This document shows, piece by piece, positions 53,841-62,649 of a stretch of DNA of 64,000 bases (the first letter of the stretch is position 1; each line of letters opens with the position of its first letter). Origin of the DNA: Massilia rhizosphaerae (GTDB lineage Bacteria > Pseudomonadota > Gammaproteobacteria > Burkholderiales > Burkholderiaceae_D); assembly GCF_016093545.1 (NCBI RefSeq), contig NZ_JADKYX010000009.1:179145-243144 (forward strand). The letters are read 5' to 3'. The notes below the pieces were generated by a model. That model ran no database searches. It was not told where the DNA came from and worked only from the letters and a program-made list of their open reading frames with translations. Both the position numbers and the translations under genes were made by a program.

Positions 53841-54296
53841 ATGCGCCCCATCCGTTTCCGCCATCGACTCATCGCAGGCAGCATGCTGCTGCTGGCCTCG
53901 TGCGCGGCCGCCGCGTTCGATTTCAAGTCGATCGGCGCGCATGCCGCCATCCTGTACGAAGCCCCGTCCACCCGCAGCGGCAAGCTGTTCATTGCGCCCA
54001 GCGGCATGCCGGTCGAGGTCGTCCTCAGCTATGGCGACTGGGTCAAGGTGCGCGACGTCACGGGCGATATGGCCTGGACCGAAGCGAAGAACCTGTCGGC
54101 CAGGCGCAACGTCATCGTGCGCGCCGCGTTCGCCAAGGTGCGTTCCGCGCCCGAGGACAATGCGCCCGTCGTGATGATCGCCGAAAAGAACGTCCTCCTC
54201 GAACTCGTCGATCCGCAAGCCGGCAACTGGGTGCGCGTGCGCCACCGCGACGGCATCGGCGGCTACGTCAAAGCATCCGACATCTGGGGCCTCTAG
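53841..54296 (+). CDS. Bacterial SH3-domain protein, secreted or lipoprotein
   Basis: 151 residues. The N-terminal signal [20 protein letters not shown] could be cleaved by signal peptidase I after AAA or be a lipobox (LASC) giving a lipoprotein. Two SH3b-like units follow ([38 protein letters not shown]), of the SH3_4 type. Such proteins often bind cell-wall components. The start at 53841 is the Met before the signal peptide. It lies between secB and gpsA, with gpsA starting 10 bases later. Confidence 0.82.
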   Translation: MRPIRFRHRLIAGSMLLLASCAAAAFDFKSIGAHAAILYEAPSTRSGKLFIAPSGMPVEVVLSYGDWVKVRDVTGDMAWTEAKNLSARRNVIVRAAFAKVRSAPEDNAPVVMIAEKNVLLELVDPQAGNWVRVRHRDGIGGYVKASDIWGL

Positions 54297-54306
54297 CCCC
54301 TCTTTC

Positions 54307-55365
54307 ATGCCCATGCACGAACCGAAACCACCTCAAAAGATCACCGTCCTCGGTGCCGGCGCCTGGGGCACGGCGGTGGCGATCGCGCTCGCCGCGCATC
54401 ACGACGTCCTGATGTGGGGACGCAATCCCGCGCAGATGGCGCAAGTCGCCGCCGCGCGCGAGAACACCCATTACCTCCCCGGCTTTCCGCTGCCGGACGG
54501 CCTGAACGTCACGTCCGACTTCGATGCGGCCGTCGCCCATGTCGTCGACATGCGCGTAGGCGAGGCTGCGTCCCAGCCCGGAACGGAACCGCTGCTGATC
54601 GCGGCCTGCCCGGTGGCCGGACTGCGCCCGCTGCTCCAGCAGCTCAAGGGCCGCGCCATTCCGAACATCGTCTGGCTGTGCAAGGGTTTCGAATACGAAA
54701 CCGGCCTGCTGCCGCACCAGGTCGTGCGCGAGGTGCTGGGCGATGCCGTGCCGGGCGCCGCGCTGTCCGGGCCGTCGTTCGCCCAGGAAGTCGCGCGCGG
54801 CCTGCCGTGCGCGTTGACGGTGGCCTCGACCGACCGGACGCTGCGCGAAAGAGTCGTTTCTCTCGTACATGGCGGCAATATCCGCGTGTATTCCTGCGAT
54901 GACCTGGTCGGCGTGGAAGTGGGCGGCGCCGTCAAGAACATCCTCGCCATCGCCACCGGCACGGCCGACGGCCTGGGCCTTGGACTGAATGCGCGCGCCG
55001 CGCTGATCACGCGCGGCCTCGCGGAAATCACCCGCCTCGGCACGGCGCTGGGCGGCCATGCGGGCACCTTCATGGGGCTGACGGGGATGGGCGACCTGAT
55101 CCTGACATGCACGGGCGATTTGTCGCGCAACCGCCGCGTGGGCCTGGCGCTGGCCCAGGGCAAGCCGCTCGACACCATCGTCCGCGAACTCGGTCACGTG
55201 GCCGAAGGCGTGCCCTGCGCCAAGGCCGTGCGCGAACTGGCGGCAAGGCTGGGCGTCGACATGCCGATCACCAATGCGGTGGCCGGCGTGCTGTTCGATG
55301 GCGATTCCGCCAGCGATATGGTGGGCAGGTTGTTGGCGCGCGATCCGCGCGATGAGCTGGCCTGA
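54307..55365 (+). CDS. gpsA: Glycerol-3-phosphate dehydrogenase [NAD(P)+]
   Basis: 352 residues; makes sn-glycerol-3-phosphate from dihydroxyacetone phosphate for phospholipids. The Rossmann motif is [33 protein letters not shown], the catalytic Lys region [16 protein letters not shown] and [14 protein letters not shown] are diagnostic. The N-terminus has about 10 extra residues before the Rossmann strand. A pair of GTAGGG-type repeats follows the stop codon and may serve as its terminator. Confidence 0.96.
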   Translation: MPMHEPKPPQKITVLGAGAWGTAVAIALAAHHDVLMWGRNPAQMAQVAAARENTHYLPGFPLPDGLNVTSDFDAAVAHVVDMRVGEAASQPGTEPLLIAACPVAGLRPLLQQLKGRAIPNIVWLCKGFEYETGLLPHQVVREVLGDAVPGAALSGPSFAQEVARGLPCALTVASTDRTLRERVVSLVHGGNIRVYSCDDLVGVEVGGAVKNILAIATGTADGLGLGLNARAALITRGLAEITRLGTALGGHAGTFMGLTGMGDLILTCTGDLSRNRRVGLALAQGKPLDTIVRELGHVAEGVPCAKAVRELAARLGVDMPITNAVAGVLFDGDSASDMVGRLLARDPRDELA

Positions 55366-55383
55366 TACGTTCGCACGATGCAT

Positions 55384-55445
55384 GGTGGGCTCGGGGAGCC
55401 CACCCTACGTATCGATTGACGTAGGGTGGGCACCCCGTGCCCACC
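55384..55445. repeat. Paired GTAGGGTGGGC repeats, outward-facing (REP-like)
   Basis: Two 25-bp inverted units, 55384-55408 and 55421-55445, separated by 12 bases. The right unit is identical over all 25 bases to 17914-17938. The left unit differs inside its hairpin by a compensated change (GGGCTC.../GAGCCC), so pairing is kept, a sign of selection on structure or of transposition. They lie between convergent gpsA and the cupin gene. Confidence 0.8.
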
Positions 55446-55460
55446 GGAACGTTTCCGAGA

Positions 55461-55832
55461 TCAGGCCGGAGGTTGATTGCCTGTCGGCCCACCCGAGTTA
55501 TCGCCGGGATGCAGCAAAATGGTCAGCAACGCGACCGCATCCTCGTTGGCCTGGACCGAGTGCGGCTCGCCGCCGGCCAGGTAGACCATCTCATTCGGCC
55601 GCAGGATCGTCGTGCGGCCGTGGGCCTGGAACGCGATCTCGCCCTCCAGGCACAGCAAGGTCATCTCGCCTTCGACCCAATGTTCCGGCAGGGGTTTTTC
55701 CTTGGGTATCACGAGCCGGATCAATTCCATGTGATCCGTCTTGATCAATGCGATCGACGTGAAATTCGCGATGTCGTCTTCGCCCCGCTGGAGTGCGATC
55801 CGCTCGCCCGAAACTGCGTGGTGCAACGCCAT
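55461..55832 (-). CDS. Small cupin-domain protein
   Basis: 123 residues forming one cupin barrel. Motif 1 is degenerate (LPEHWVEGEMTLLCLEGEI), and motif 2 reads LAGGEPHSVQANEDA, leaving two His and Glu residues as possible metal ligands. No enzymatic family can be assigned. It lies 11 bases after DUF2461 on the same strand. The Pro/Gly-rich C-terminal tail is dispensable-looking. A metabolite sensor or small isomerase-like role is possible. Confidence 0.8.
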   Translation of the reverse strand: MALHHAVSGERIALQRGEDDIANFTSIALIKTDHMELIRLVIPKEKPLPEHWVEGEMTLLCLEGEIAFQAHGRTTILRPNEMVYLAGGEPHSVQANEDAVALLTILLHPGDNSGGPTGNQPPA

Positions 55833-55843
55833 GTGTAACTCCC

Positions 55844-56545
55844 TTACTCTTCGAATGTCTGCGGCACCCCGCGCAGCCAGTTGACCAGCGCGGTGGCGTC
55901 CTTGAATCCCTGCGCGAGCCGCGGCACGAGCTTGTCAGGGGCGTTGATGTCCAGCTTCTCTTCGTTCCAGACGAAATAACTCTTGAGCTTCAGGTATTCG
56001 ACCAGCGGATGGTTCGGATCGAAGCCCTTGGGCGGGCGTTGCAGCTTGTCTTCCGGCTGCAGGTCGCCATACGTCTCGCGCAGATGTTTATTCTTCAACA
56101 TTTTGGCGAACCCTGTCGCATCGTTGACGACGTGCTCGCGGATCGCCTTCAGGCGCGCCGCCGGCGGCAGGTATTCGCCGGCACCGTACAGCAGCGTGCC
56201 GTCCGCTTCGATGTGGAAGTAATACGTCGGCCCGCCGCCTTCGCTGGGGCGGCGCTTGTTGCCGGGAGCGATGCCGGCCGAGAAATGCGTTTTATACGGC
56301 GTCTTGTCGTGCGAAAAACGGGTGTCGCGCTGGAAGCGGAACATGGCCTTCTTGGGGTCGCAGGCGACGACCTGCTTGTCGAACCGGCCGACCTCCTTGA
56401 TGAGCGCCGTCAGCACTTCCAGGAATTCGATCCGGAGGATGTCGTAACGGGGCTTGTTCATGACGAACCAGGGCCGGGTGTTGTTCTCTTTGAGTTCGGA
56501 AAGGAATTGCGTGAGATCGCGCAGGTGCATGAAGGGTCCGATCAT
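55844..56545 (-). CDS. DUF2461 family protein
   Basis: 233 residues matching the DUF2461/TIGR02453 pattern: FLSELKENNTRPWFVMNKPRYD at the start (cited in part), FRFQRDTRFSHDKTPYKTHF and YYFHIEADGTLLYGAGEYLP, then LKLKSYFVWNEEKLD. No biochemical function is established for the family. Its start codon overlaps the protease stop codon by one base, so it is translated from the same message. Confidence 0.88.
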   Translation of the reverse strand: MIGPFMHLRDLTQFLSELKENNTRPWFVMNKPRYDILRIEFLEVLTALIKEVGRFDKQVVACDPKKAMFRFQRDTRFSHDKTPYKTHFSAGIAPGNKRRPSEGGGPTYYFHIEADGTLLYGAGEYLPPAARLKAIREHVVNDATGFAKMLKNKHLRETYGDLQPEDKLQRPPKGFDPNHPLVEYLKLKSYFVWNEEKLDINAPDKLVPRLAQGFKDATALVNWLRGVPQTFEE

Positions 56546-57696
56546 CAGGGGGTCTGGCGCGGACGACGGCCGACGGTCACGGCGATCGTCGTCTCGCGGT
56601 TCTTGCGCATCACCGTCATCCGGGCCTTGTCGCCGGGCGGCAGGTCCGCGATGAGGTTCATCATGTCGTTGGTATTGCTCACTTTTTTGCCTTGCACGGC
56701 AAGCAGGATGTCGCCGGGACGCATGCCGGCGCGGTCGGCCGGGCCGCCGCGCACGACGCCGGCGATGATGGCGCCGCGGTCGCGCGCGAGGCCGAAGCTG
56801 TCGGCCAGTTCCGGCGTGATGTCCTGCGATTCGACGCCGATCCAGCCGCGCACGACCTGGCCATGCTTGATGATGGCGTCGAGCACGGTCTTCGCCGTCG
56901 ACACGGGAATCGCGAAGCCGATGCCGACCGAGCCGCCCGTCTGCGAATAGATGGCCGAATTGATGCCCAGCAGATTGCCGCGCGTATCGACGAGCGCTCC
57001 GCCCGAGTTGCCGAAATTGATGGCGGCGTCCGTCTGGATGAAATTCTCGAAATGGTTAATGTGCAAGTTGTTGCGGCCCAGCGCGGAGATGATGCCGAGC
57101 GTGACGGTCTGGCCCACGCCGAACGGATTGCCGATCGCCAGCACGACGTCGCCCACGCGCGCCTGCTCGGGGTCGCCCAGCACGATCACGGGCAATTTAT
57201 CGGCCTTGATGCGGATCACGGCCAGGTCCGTTTCCGGATCGGTGCCGACGATGCTGGCGGCGGATTTACGTCCGTCGGCCAGGCCGACCTCGATCTCGTC
57301 GGCGCCTTCGACGACGTGGTAATTGGTCAGGATATAGCCGTCCTTGCTGACGATCACACCCGAGCCCAGGCTGGCCATCTGTTCCTGCGGCAGCGCCTTG
57401 TCGCCGAAGAACCTGCGGAAGAACGGGTCCTTCAGCAGCGGATGCGTCTCGCGCAACGCTTTACTGGTGAGGATGTTGACGACGGCCGGCATGGCCCTGC
57501 CGGCCGCGTCGCGGTAGCTGGCCGGCGCCGGGCCGCCGCCGGGCGCCTGCAGCACCGGCACCGCACGACCCGGCCCGCCCACGCCCACCTGCGTGGGCGC
57601 ACGTCCCGCCCACTCCGGCCGCAGCGCCGCGATCACGACGTAGACGCCGAGGGCGATCGTGACGGTTTGTGCAAACAGCAACCAGTAGCGGCGCAT
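56545..57696 (-). CDS. DegS/HhoB-like trypsin-type serine protease with one PDZ domain
   Basis: 383 residues: one N-terminal membrane anchor (LLFAQTVTIALGVYVVIAAL), a trypsin-like domain with His in YILTNYHVVEGA, Asp in DPETDLAVIRI and Ser in NFGNSGGALVD, and a single C-terminal PDZ domain (GGPADRAGMRPGDILLAVQG). One PDZ and a membrane anchor match DegS, which starts the sigma-E cascade by cutting RseA; whether this one does so is inference. It is followed directly by DUF2461. Confidence 0.92.
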   Translation of the reverse strand: MRRYWLLFAQTVTIALGVYVVIAALRPEWAGRAPTQVGVGGPGRAVPVLQAPGGGPAPASYRDAAGRAMPAVVNILTSKALRETHPLLKDPFFRRFFGDKALPQEQMASLGSGVIVSKDGYILTNYHVVEGADEIEVGLADGRKSAASIVGTDPETDLAVIRIKADKLPVIVLGDPEQARVGDVVLAIGNPFGVGQTVTLGIISALGRNNLHINHFENFIQTDAAINFGNSGGALVDTRGNLLGINSAIYSQTGGSVGIGFAIPVSTAKTVLDAIIKHGQVVRGWIGVESQDITPELADSFGLARDRGAIIAGVVRGGPADRAGMRPGDILLAVQGKKVSNTNDMMNLIADLPPGDKARMTVMRKNRETTIAVTVGRRPRQTP

Positions 57697-57711
57697 CGGG
57701 AACTCCCGCGT

Positions 57712-58143
57712 TTATCGCTTCAGCGCGTCGCGGATTTCGCGCAGCAGCACGACCTCTTCCGGCGGCGGCGGGGGCTCGACGACGACCACTTCCGGCGCCT
57801 TGTTGCCCGGGCTGCGCAGGCGATTCATGAGGCGCACCATCTGGAAAATCACGAACGCCAGGATCAGGAAGTTCAGCAAGATCGTGAAGAAATTTCCGTA
57901 AGCAAGCACGGCGCCGGCCTTCTTGGCCTCGGCCAGCGGCAGGCCGTACGGCTGGCCGTTGAGCGGGAGGTAGTAACTGGCGAAATCGAGGCCGCCGAAC
58001 AGCTTGCCGATGGGCGGCATGATGACGTCCTGCACGAGGGAATCGACGATGCGTCCGAACGCGCCGCCGATGATCACACCGACCGCCAGGTCGATGACGT
58101 TGCCCTTCATCGCGAATTTCTTGAACTCTTCCAGCATAGCCAT
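57712..58143 (-). CDS. mscL: Large-conductance mechanosensitive channel MscL
   Basis: 143-residue pentameric emergency-release channel. The N-terminal helix and TM1 read [20 protein letters not shown], followed by [22 protein letters not shown]2 is [19 protein letters not shown], and a charged C-terminal helix ends the protein ([18 protein letters not shown]). AGGAGGG precedes the ATG. It is 15 bases upstream of the protease gene on the same strand. Confidence 0.97.
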   Translation of the reverse strand: MAMLEEFKKFAMKGNVIDLAVGVIIGGAFGRIVDSLVQDVIMPPIGKLFGGLDFASYYLPLNGQPYGLPLAEAKKAGAVLAYGNFFTILLNFLILAFVIFQMVRLMNRLRSPGNKAPEVVVVEPPPPPEEVVLLREIRDALKR

Positions 58144-58303
58144 CCCAGGCCCTCCTTTGTATTTTTAAAAACCTTGCAAGGTTCATAGCGATGATACAGG
58201 AAACCCGGGGCAATCCGATCCAGTGAGAAAACCTTACGGTCAAGTGATCCAAATCAAATAAATGTGCTTTTAAAAAAACGTCTGACGGCGCAAACATTTT
58301 TGC

Positions 58304-58382
58304 TTTAGTTTGCAAAACCGATCACCTATAATCGACTGTTGCAAAAAAACCTTTTACTGGTTTGCAACGTATTGCATTGCAA
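58304..58382 (+). promoter_or_regulatory. petABC promoter region with four TTGCAA hexamers
   Basis: TATAAT at 58327-58332 with TTTAGT at 58304-58309 (17-base spacer) is a plausible sigma-70 promoter. TTGCAA, itself a palindrome, occurs at 58310, 58339, 58362 and 58377, dense for a GC-rich genome. The first copy sits in the promoter spacer and the others in the leader, which suits repression or autogenous control. Confidence 0.5.
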
Positions 58383-58410
58383 CATTTCGCATTTGACGAA
58401 TGGAGTTGGT

Positions 58411-59025
58411 ATGAGTAATGAGAAGCAGGTCGATCCAGGCCGGCGAGGCTTGCTCGTGGCTACATGCGCGGCGGGTGGCGTTGTCGGTGTTTCAACGGCC
58501 GGGGTGCTGGTCAGTACGTTGCAGCCCTCCGAACGAGCAAAAGCGGCCGGGGCTCCGGTCGAAGCAGATATCTCGGACGTCAAGCCGGGAGAACTGAAAG
58601 TCGTGGAATGGCGCGGCAAGCCTGTGTGGATCCTGCGCCGGACGCCCGAAATGCTGGCCACCTTGCCGGAGAACGACAGCCTGGTCGCCGATCCGAATTC
58701 CGATAGGTCGTTCCAGCTGCCGGTGCCGCCCTACGCCAAGAACGAATTCCGCGCCTACGAAAAACACAAGGAAGTCCTCGTCGTCGTCGGCATCTGCTCG
58801 CACCTGGGCTGCTCGCCCTCCCCGCGCTTCACCGAAGGCCCCCAGCCGAACCTGCCGGACAACTGGCACGGCGGCTTCCTGTGCCCTTGCCATGGATCGA
58901 CGTTCGACCTGTCGGGCCGCGTCTTCAAGAACAAGCCGGCCCCGGCCAACCTCGATGTTCCCCCTTACATGTATCTGTCCGACAACAAGATCTTGATCGG
59001 CAAAGACGAGAAAGGCGAGGCATAA
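58411..59025 (+). CDS. petA: Ubiquinol-cytochrome c reductase iron-sulfur (Rieske) subunit
   Basis: 204 residues; the Rieske protein of complex III. A twin-arginine-type start (PGRRGLLVATCAAGGVVGV) anchors it in the membrane. The 2Fe-2S ligands are in CSHLGCSPS and CPCHGSTFDLSG. Start 58411 (MSNEKQ) follows TGGAG. petB begins one base after the stop codon. It passes electrons from ubiquinol to cytochrome c1. Confidence 0.97.
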   Translation: MSNEKQVDPGRRGLLVATCAAGGVVGVSTAGVLVSTLQPSERAKAAGAPVEADISDVKPGELKVVEWRGKPVWILRRTPEMLATLPENDSLVADPNSDRSFQLPVPPYAKNEFRAYEKHKEVLVVVGICSHLGCSPSPRFTEGPQPNLPDNWHGGFLCPCHGSTFDLSGRVFKNKPAPANLDVPPYMYLSDNKILIGKDEKGEA

Positions 59026-59026
59026 G

Positions 59027-60442
59027 ATGGGCGCAGCGTTCAAGGAAACCAAACTCCCGGCCGACGCGCCGAAAAGCCACCGGGCCCTGGCCTGGGTCGA
59101 CGACCGCTTCCCCCTGTCGAAGCTGTGGAACGACCAGTGGGGCCGCTACTACGCGCCGAAGAACTTCAACATCTGGTATCTGTTCGGCTCGCTGGCGATG
59201 CTGATCCTGGTGATGCAGATCGTCACCGGCATCTTCCTCACCATGCACTACAAGCCGGACGCCAACCTGGCGTTCGGTTCCGTCGAATACATCATGCGCG
59301 AAGTCCCGTGGGGCTGGCTCGTGCGCTACATGCACTCGACGGGCGCGTCGGCCTTCTTCATCGTCGTGTACCTGCACATGACCCGCGGCCTGCTGTACGG
59401 CTCGTACCGCAAGCCGCGCGAGCTGATCTGGCTGTTCGGCTTTGCGATCTTCCTGTGCCTGATGGCCGAGGCCTTCTTCGGCTACCTGCTGCCGTGGGGC
59501 CAGATGTCGTACTGGGGCGCCCAGGTGATCGTGAACCTGTTCAGCGCCATCCCGTTCATCGGCCAGGACCTGTCGCTGTGGATCCGCGGCGACTACGTCG
59601 TGTCGGACGCCACCCTGAACCGCTTCTTCGCGTTCCACGTGATCGCGATCCCGCTGGTGCTGCTGGGCCTCGTCGCCGCGCACCTGATCGCGCTGCACGA
59701 AGTGGGCTCGAACAACCCGGACGGCATCGAGGTCAAGGACAACCTCGGCCCGGACGGCCACGGCGTCGATGCGATTCCGTCGCATCCGTACTACACGACC
59801 AAGGACTTGTTCGGCGTGTCGATGTTCCTGTTGATCTTCAGCAGCATCGTGTTCTTCGCGCCCGAGATGGGCGGCTACTTCCTGGAATACAACAACTTCC
59901 TGCCGGCCGACTCGCTGAAGACCCCGCCGCACATCGCGCCGACCTGGTACTTCACGCCGTTCTACTCGGTGCTGCGCGCGACCACGTCGGACTTCATGTG
60001 GGTCGTGATGGCCGGCCTGGCCGCGTACGTCGTGTTCATCTGGCTCCGGTCGCGCCTGTCGTTCAAGACCAAGGCCACCGTGACCGTGATCGCCATCCTG
60101 GCCGAGATCGGCATGCTGCCGCAGGTGCTGGACGCGAAATTCTGGGGCGTGGTGCTGTTCGGCTCGGCCGTCGTGATCCTGGCCCTGCTGCCGTGGCTGG
60201 ACCATTCGCCGGCGAAGTCGATCCGCTACCGCCCGAGCTGGCACAAGACCGTGTATGCCGTGTTCTTCCTGGCGTTCCTGACGCTCGGCTACCTCGGCAC
60301 CCAGCTGCCGACCCCGACCTACACGCTGGTCGCCCAGGCCTGCACGCTGCTGTACTTTAGCTTCTTCCTGCTGATGCCGTGGTGGAGCACGATGGGCCGG
60401 TTCAAGCCGGTGCCCACGCGCGTCACGTTCACCCCGCATTGA
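59027..60442 (+). CDS. petB: Cytochrome b of the bc1 complex
   Basis: 471-residue integral membrane subunit with eight or more helices and two b-type haem sites; the His ligands are in VRYMHSTGASAFF/VYLHMTRGLLYG and AFHVIAIPLVLLGLVAAHL. The quinol-site motif appears as PEMGGYFLEYNNF (variant of PEWY). Its length, beyond a minimal cytochrome b, is usual for betaproteobacterial PetB. It sits between petA and petC in a compact operon. Confidence 0.97.
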   Translation: MGAAFKETKLPADAPKSHRALAWVDDRFPLSKLWNDQWGRYYAPKNFNIWYLFGSLAMLILVMQIVTGIFLTMHYKPDANLAFGSVEYIMREVPWGWLVRYMHSTGASAFFIVVYLHMTRGLLYGSYRKPRELIWLFGFAIFLCLMAEAFFGYLLPWGQMSYWGAQVIVNLFSAIPFIGQDLSLWIRGDYVVSDATLNRFFAFHVIAIPLVLLGLVAAHLIALHEVGSNNPDGIEVKDNLGPDGHGVDAIPSHPYYTTKDLFGVSMFLLIFSSIVFFAPEMGGYFLEYNNFLPADSLKTPPHIAPTWYFTPFYSVLRATTSDFMWVVMAGLAAYVVFIWLRSRLSFKTKATVTVIAILAEIGMLPQVLDAKFWGVVLFGSAVVILALLPWLDHSPAKSIRYRPSWHKTVYAVFFLAFLTLGYLGTQLPTPTYTLVAQACTLLYFSFFLLMPWWSTMGRFKPVPTRVTFTPH

Positions 60443-60470
60443 TTTCCGGAATTCAAGCCAAAGGACAACC

Positions 60471-61235
60471 ATGAAGCTTTTTTCAAAAAAACTGCTCGCG
60501 GTCCTGGCGCTGCTGCCGGGATTCGTGTTCGCAAACGAAGGGGCGTTCCCGCTCGACCGGGCGCCCGAACGCACCGATATGGCCTCGCTGCAAAACGGCG
60601 CCAAGCTGTTCGTCAACTACTGCCTGAACTGTCACTCCGCATCGGCTATGCGCTACAATCGCCTGCGCGATCTGGGTTTGAGCGAAGACCAGATCAAGAA
60701 CAACCTGCTGTTCTCGGGTGAGAAGGTGGGCGACATGATGACGATCGCGATGCGTCCCGCGGATGCGAAAGCCTGGTTCGGCGCGGTGCCGCCGGACCTG
60801 TCGGTGATCACGCGCGCGCGCGCCTCGAGCGCCGGCTCCGGCCCCGACTACATCTACACCTACCTGCGCACTTTCTACAAGGACGATACCCGCCCGACCG
60901 GCTGGAACAACATGGTCGTGCCGAACGTCGCCATGCCGCACGTGCTGTGGCAGTTGCAGGGTGTACGCACGGCCAAGATGGTCGAGGAACCGGATCCGCA
61001 CGAGCCGGGCAAGACCGTGCACCGCTTCGCCGGTTTCGAACAGGTGACGCCGGGCAAGCTGAGCGAGCAGGAGTTCGATTCGCAGGTGGCCGACCTGGTC
61101 GCCTACATGGACTGGATGGCCGAACCGGCGCGCGACTTTCGCAAGCGCCTCGGTGCGATCGTCGTGATTTTCCTCGCTTTCTTCGCTTTCCTCGCCTGGT
61201 CGTTGAATGCTTCTTATTGGAAAGACGTAAAGTGA
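60471..61235 (+). CDS. petC: Cytochrome c1 of the bc1 complex
   Basis: 254 residues with a signal peptide (VLALLPGFVFA), covalent haem motif CLNCHS in NYCLNCHSASAMRYNR, the distal Met region (NVAMPHVLWQ) and a C-terminal membrane helix (AIVVIFLAFFAFLAWSL). It accepts electrons from the Rieske centre and reduces soluble cytochrome c. The ATG is 28 bases after petB. A promoter for sspA starts almost at its stop codon. Confidence 0.97.
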   Translation: MKLFSKKLLAVLALLPGFVFANEGAFPLDRAPERTDMASLQNGAKLFVNYCLNCHSASAMRYNRLRDLGLSEDQIKNNLLFSGEKVGDMMTIAMRPADAKAWFGAVPPDLSVITRARASSAGSGPDYIYTYLRTFYKDDTRPTGWNNMVVPNVAMPHVLWQLQGVRTAKMVEEPDPHEPGKTVHRFAGFEQVTPGKLSEQEFDSQVADLVAYMDWMAEPARDFRKRLGAIVVIFLAFFAFLAWSLNASYWKDVK

Positions 61236-61239
61236 GTTG

Positions 61240-61264
61240 ATTGCCCGGTTATAATGCGGGCAAT
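61240..61264 (+). promoter_or_regulatory. sspA -10 element inside a perfect 8-bp inverted repeat
   Basis: ATTGCCCG (61240-61247) and CGGGCAAT (61257-61264) flank a nine-base loop containing TATAAT (61250-61255). The structure begins five bases after the petC stop codon. It may be an operator overlapping the sspA promoter, or help terminate the pet operon; no clear -35 is seen. Confidence 0.45.
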
Positions 61265-61272
61265 GTCTATTC

Positions 61273-61299
61273 GGGGTGAGCCGCCTGGCGCTTCACCCC
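61273..61299 (+). terminator. Hairpin in the sspA leader, attenuator-like
   Basis: GGGGTGA (61273-61279) and TCACCCC (61293-61299) form a 7-bp stem followed by a T-rich tract (TTTGTTTCTT). It lies 27 bases before the sspA start. It could end pet read-through or attenuate sspA. Confidence 0.45.
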
Positions 61300-61325
61300 T
61301 TTGTTTCTTGAAGGAACTATAAACC

Positions 61326-61937
61326 ATGATGGTTCTCTACTCCGGCACCACGTGCCCGTTCTCCCAGCGCTGCCGCCTGGTCCTGTTCGAAAAGGGCATG
61401 GACTTCGAAGTGCGCGACGTGGACCTGTTCAACAAGCCCGAGGACATCTCGACGATGAATCCGTACGGCCAGGTGCCGATCCTGGTCGAGCGCGAACTGA
61501 TTCTGTACGAATCGAACATCATCAACGAATACATCGACGAGCGCTTCCCGCATCCGCAGCTGATGCCGGCCGACCCGCTCATGCGCGCCCGCGCCCGCCT
61601 GATGCTGTTCAACTTCGAGAAGGAACTGTTCGTCCACGTCAACACGCTCGAAAACGAGCGCAACAAGATGGGCGACAAGAGCCACGACAAGGCGCGCGCC
61701 GAAATCCGCGACCGCCTGACGACGCTGGCCCCGCTGTTCCTGAAGAACAAATACATGCTCGGCGACGAGTTCTCGATGCTGGACGTCGCCATCGCTCCGC
61801 TGCTGTGGCGCCTGGACCACTACGGTATCGAACTGTCGAAGACCGCGGCGCCGCTGATGAAGTATGCCGAGCGCATCTTCTCGCGTCCGGCCTACATCGA
61901 AGCCCTGACCCCGTCCGAAAAGGTGATGCGCCGCTAA
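61326..61937 (+). CDS. sspA: Stringent starvation protein A
   Basis: 203-residue GST-fold protein that binds RNA polymerase and supports stationary-phase and stress transcription. The N-terminal thioredoxin-like part reads TTCPFSQRCRLVLFEKGMDF, followed by NPYGQVPILVERELILYESN and the helical domain with FSMLDVAIAPLLWRL. It lacks a clear catalytic glutathione residue, as usual for SspA. Two ATGs are adjacent; AAGGA is upstream. sspB follows. Confidence 0.95.
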   Translation: MMVLYSGTTCPFSQRCRLVLFEKGMDFEVRDVDLFNKPEDISTMNPYGQVPILVERELILYESNIINEYIDERFPHPQLMPADPLMRARARLMLFNFEKELFVHVNTLENERNKMGDKSHDKARAEIRDRLTTLAPLFLKNKYMLGDEFSMLDVAIAPLLWRLDHYGIELSKTAAPLMKYAERIFSRPAYIEALTPSEKVMRR

Positions 61938-62026
61938 GCGCCGCCTCCGTTGCACGCCAGTTTACGACGCCGCAAGCGAATCGAAGTACACTGGCGTGTA
62001 ACATCCCGCATCACGCCCCGATAACT

Positions 62027-62509
62027 ATGCCAGACATCTCCACCAAGCCGTACCTGCTGCGTGCCATCTACGAATGGTGCACGGACAGCGGCTACACGCC
62101 CTACCTGGCCGTCAAGGTCGACGCCGCCACCACGGTTCCGATGGAATACGTGAAAAAGGGCGAAATCATTCTCAACATCAGCTACGGCGCAACCTCCGGG
62201 CTGAAAATGGACAACGACGCGATCACTTTCCGGGCCCGTTTCAACGGCGTCTCGCGCGAGCTGTACATCCCGGTCCACAACGTGCTGGCCATCTACGCCA
62301 ACGAAAACGGCCAGGGCATGGCCTTCGACGTCACGACGACAGCCGCCGACCTGCCCCCGCCCGCACCGGAACCTGCAGCCAGCCCGGCCCCGGGCCCCGG
62401 TTTGGCCGCCGTTCCGGCGAAAACCGCGTCCGAGGTGTCGCATGCACCCGACGACGACGACGAACCACCCAAAAAAGGCGGCCGCCCGACGTTGACCCGG
62501 ATCAAATAA
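62027..62509 (+). CDS. sspB: ClpXP protease specificity-enhancing factor SspB
   Basis: 160 residues; delivers ssrA-tagged proteins to ClpXP. The folded substrate-binding domain has KPYLLRAIYEWCTDSGYTPY, NISYGATSGLKM and FNGVSRELYIPVHNVLAIYA. A flexible Ala/Pro- and Asp-rich linker leads to the ClpX-binding C-terminus GRPTLTRIK. Start 62027 (MPDISTKPY) gives the normal N-terminus. It lies 89 bases after sspA in the conserved pair. Confidence 0.95.
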   Translation: MPDISTKPYLLRAIYEWCTDSGYTPYLAVKVDAATTVPMEYVKKGEIILNISYGATSGLKMDNDAITFRARFNGVSRELYIPVHNVLAIYANENGQGMAFDVTTTAADLPPPAPEPAASPAPGPGLAAVPAKTASEVSHAPDDDDEPPKKGGRPTLTRIK

Positions 62510-62530
62510 GGGTATAATTCTGGCCACATT

Positions 62531-62606
62531 GCCGGCTTAGCTCATCAGGTAGAGCAGTTGATTTGTAATCATCAGGTGGCGGGTTCGAGTCCTGCAGCCG
62601 GCACCA
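62531..62606 (+). tRNA. tRNA-Thr (anticodon UGU)
   Basis: 76 bases with encoded CCA. The acceptor stem is GCCGGCT/AGCCGGC, discriminator A, D-arm with GCTC/GAGC, anticodon loop TTTGTAA (anticodon TGT, reading ACA) and T-arm GCGGG-TTCGAGT-CCTGC. All four stems pair. It directly precedes the accessory patch on the right, and tRNA 3' ends are common integration sites. Confidence 0.95.
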
Positions 62607-62623
62607 ATAGAATCAAGCACTTG

Positions 62624-62649
62624 GCCCAGCCATTATGGTTGGGCTTTTT
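62624..62649 (+). terminator. Intrinsic terminator after tRNA-Thr
   Basis: GCCCAGCC (62624-62631) pairs with GGTTGGGC (62637-62644), one G-U pair, five-base loop, followed by TTTTTG. It lies 17 bases after the tRNA CCA end. Confidence 0.88.
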
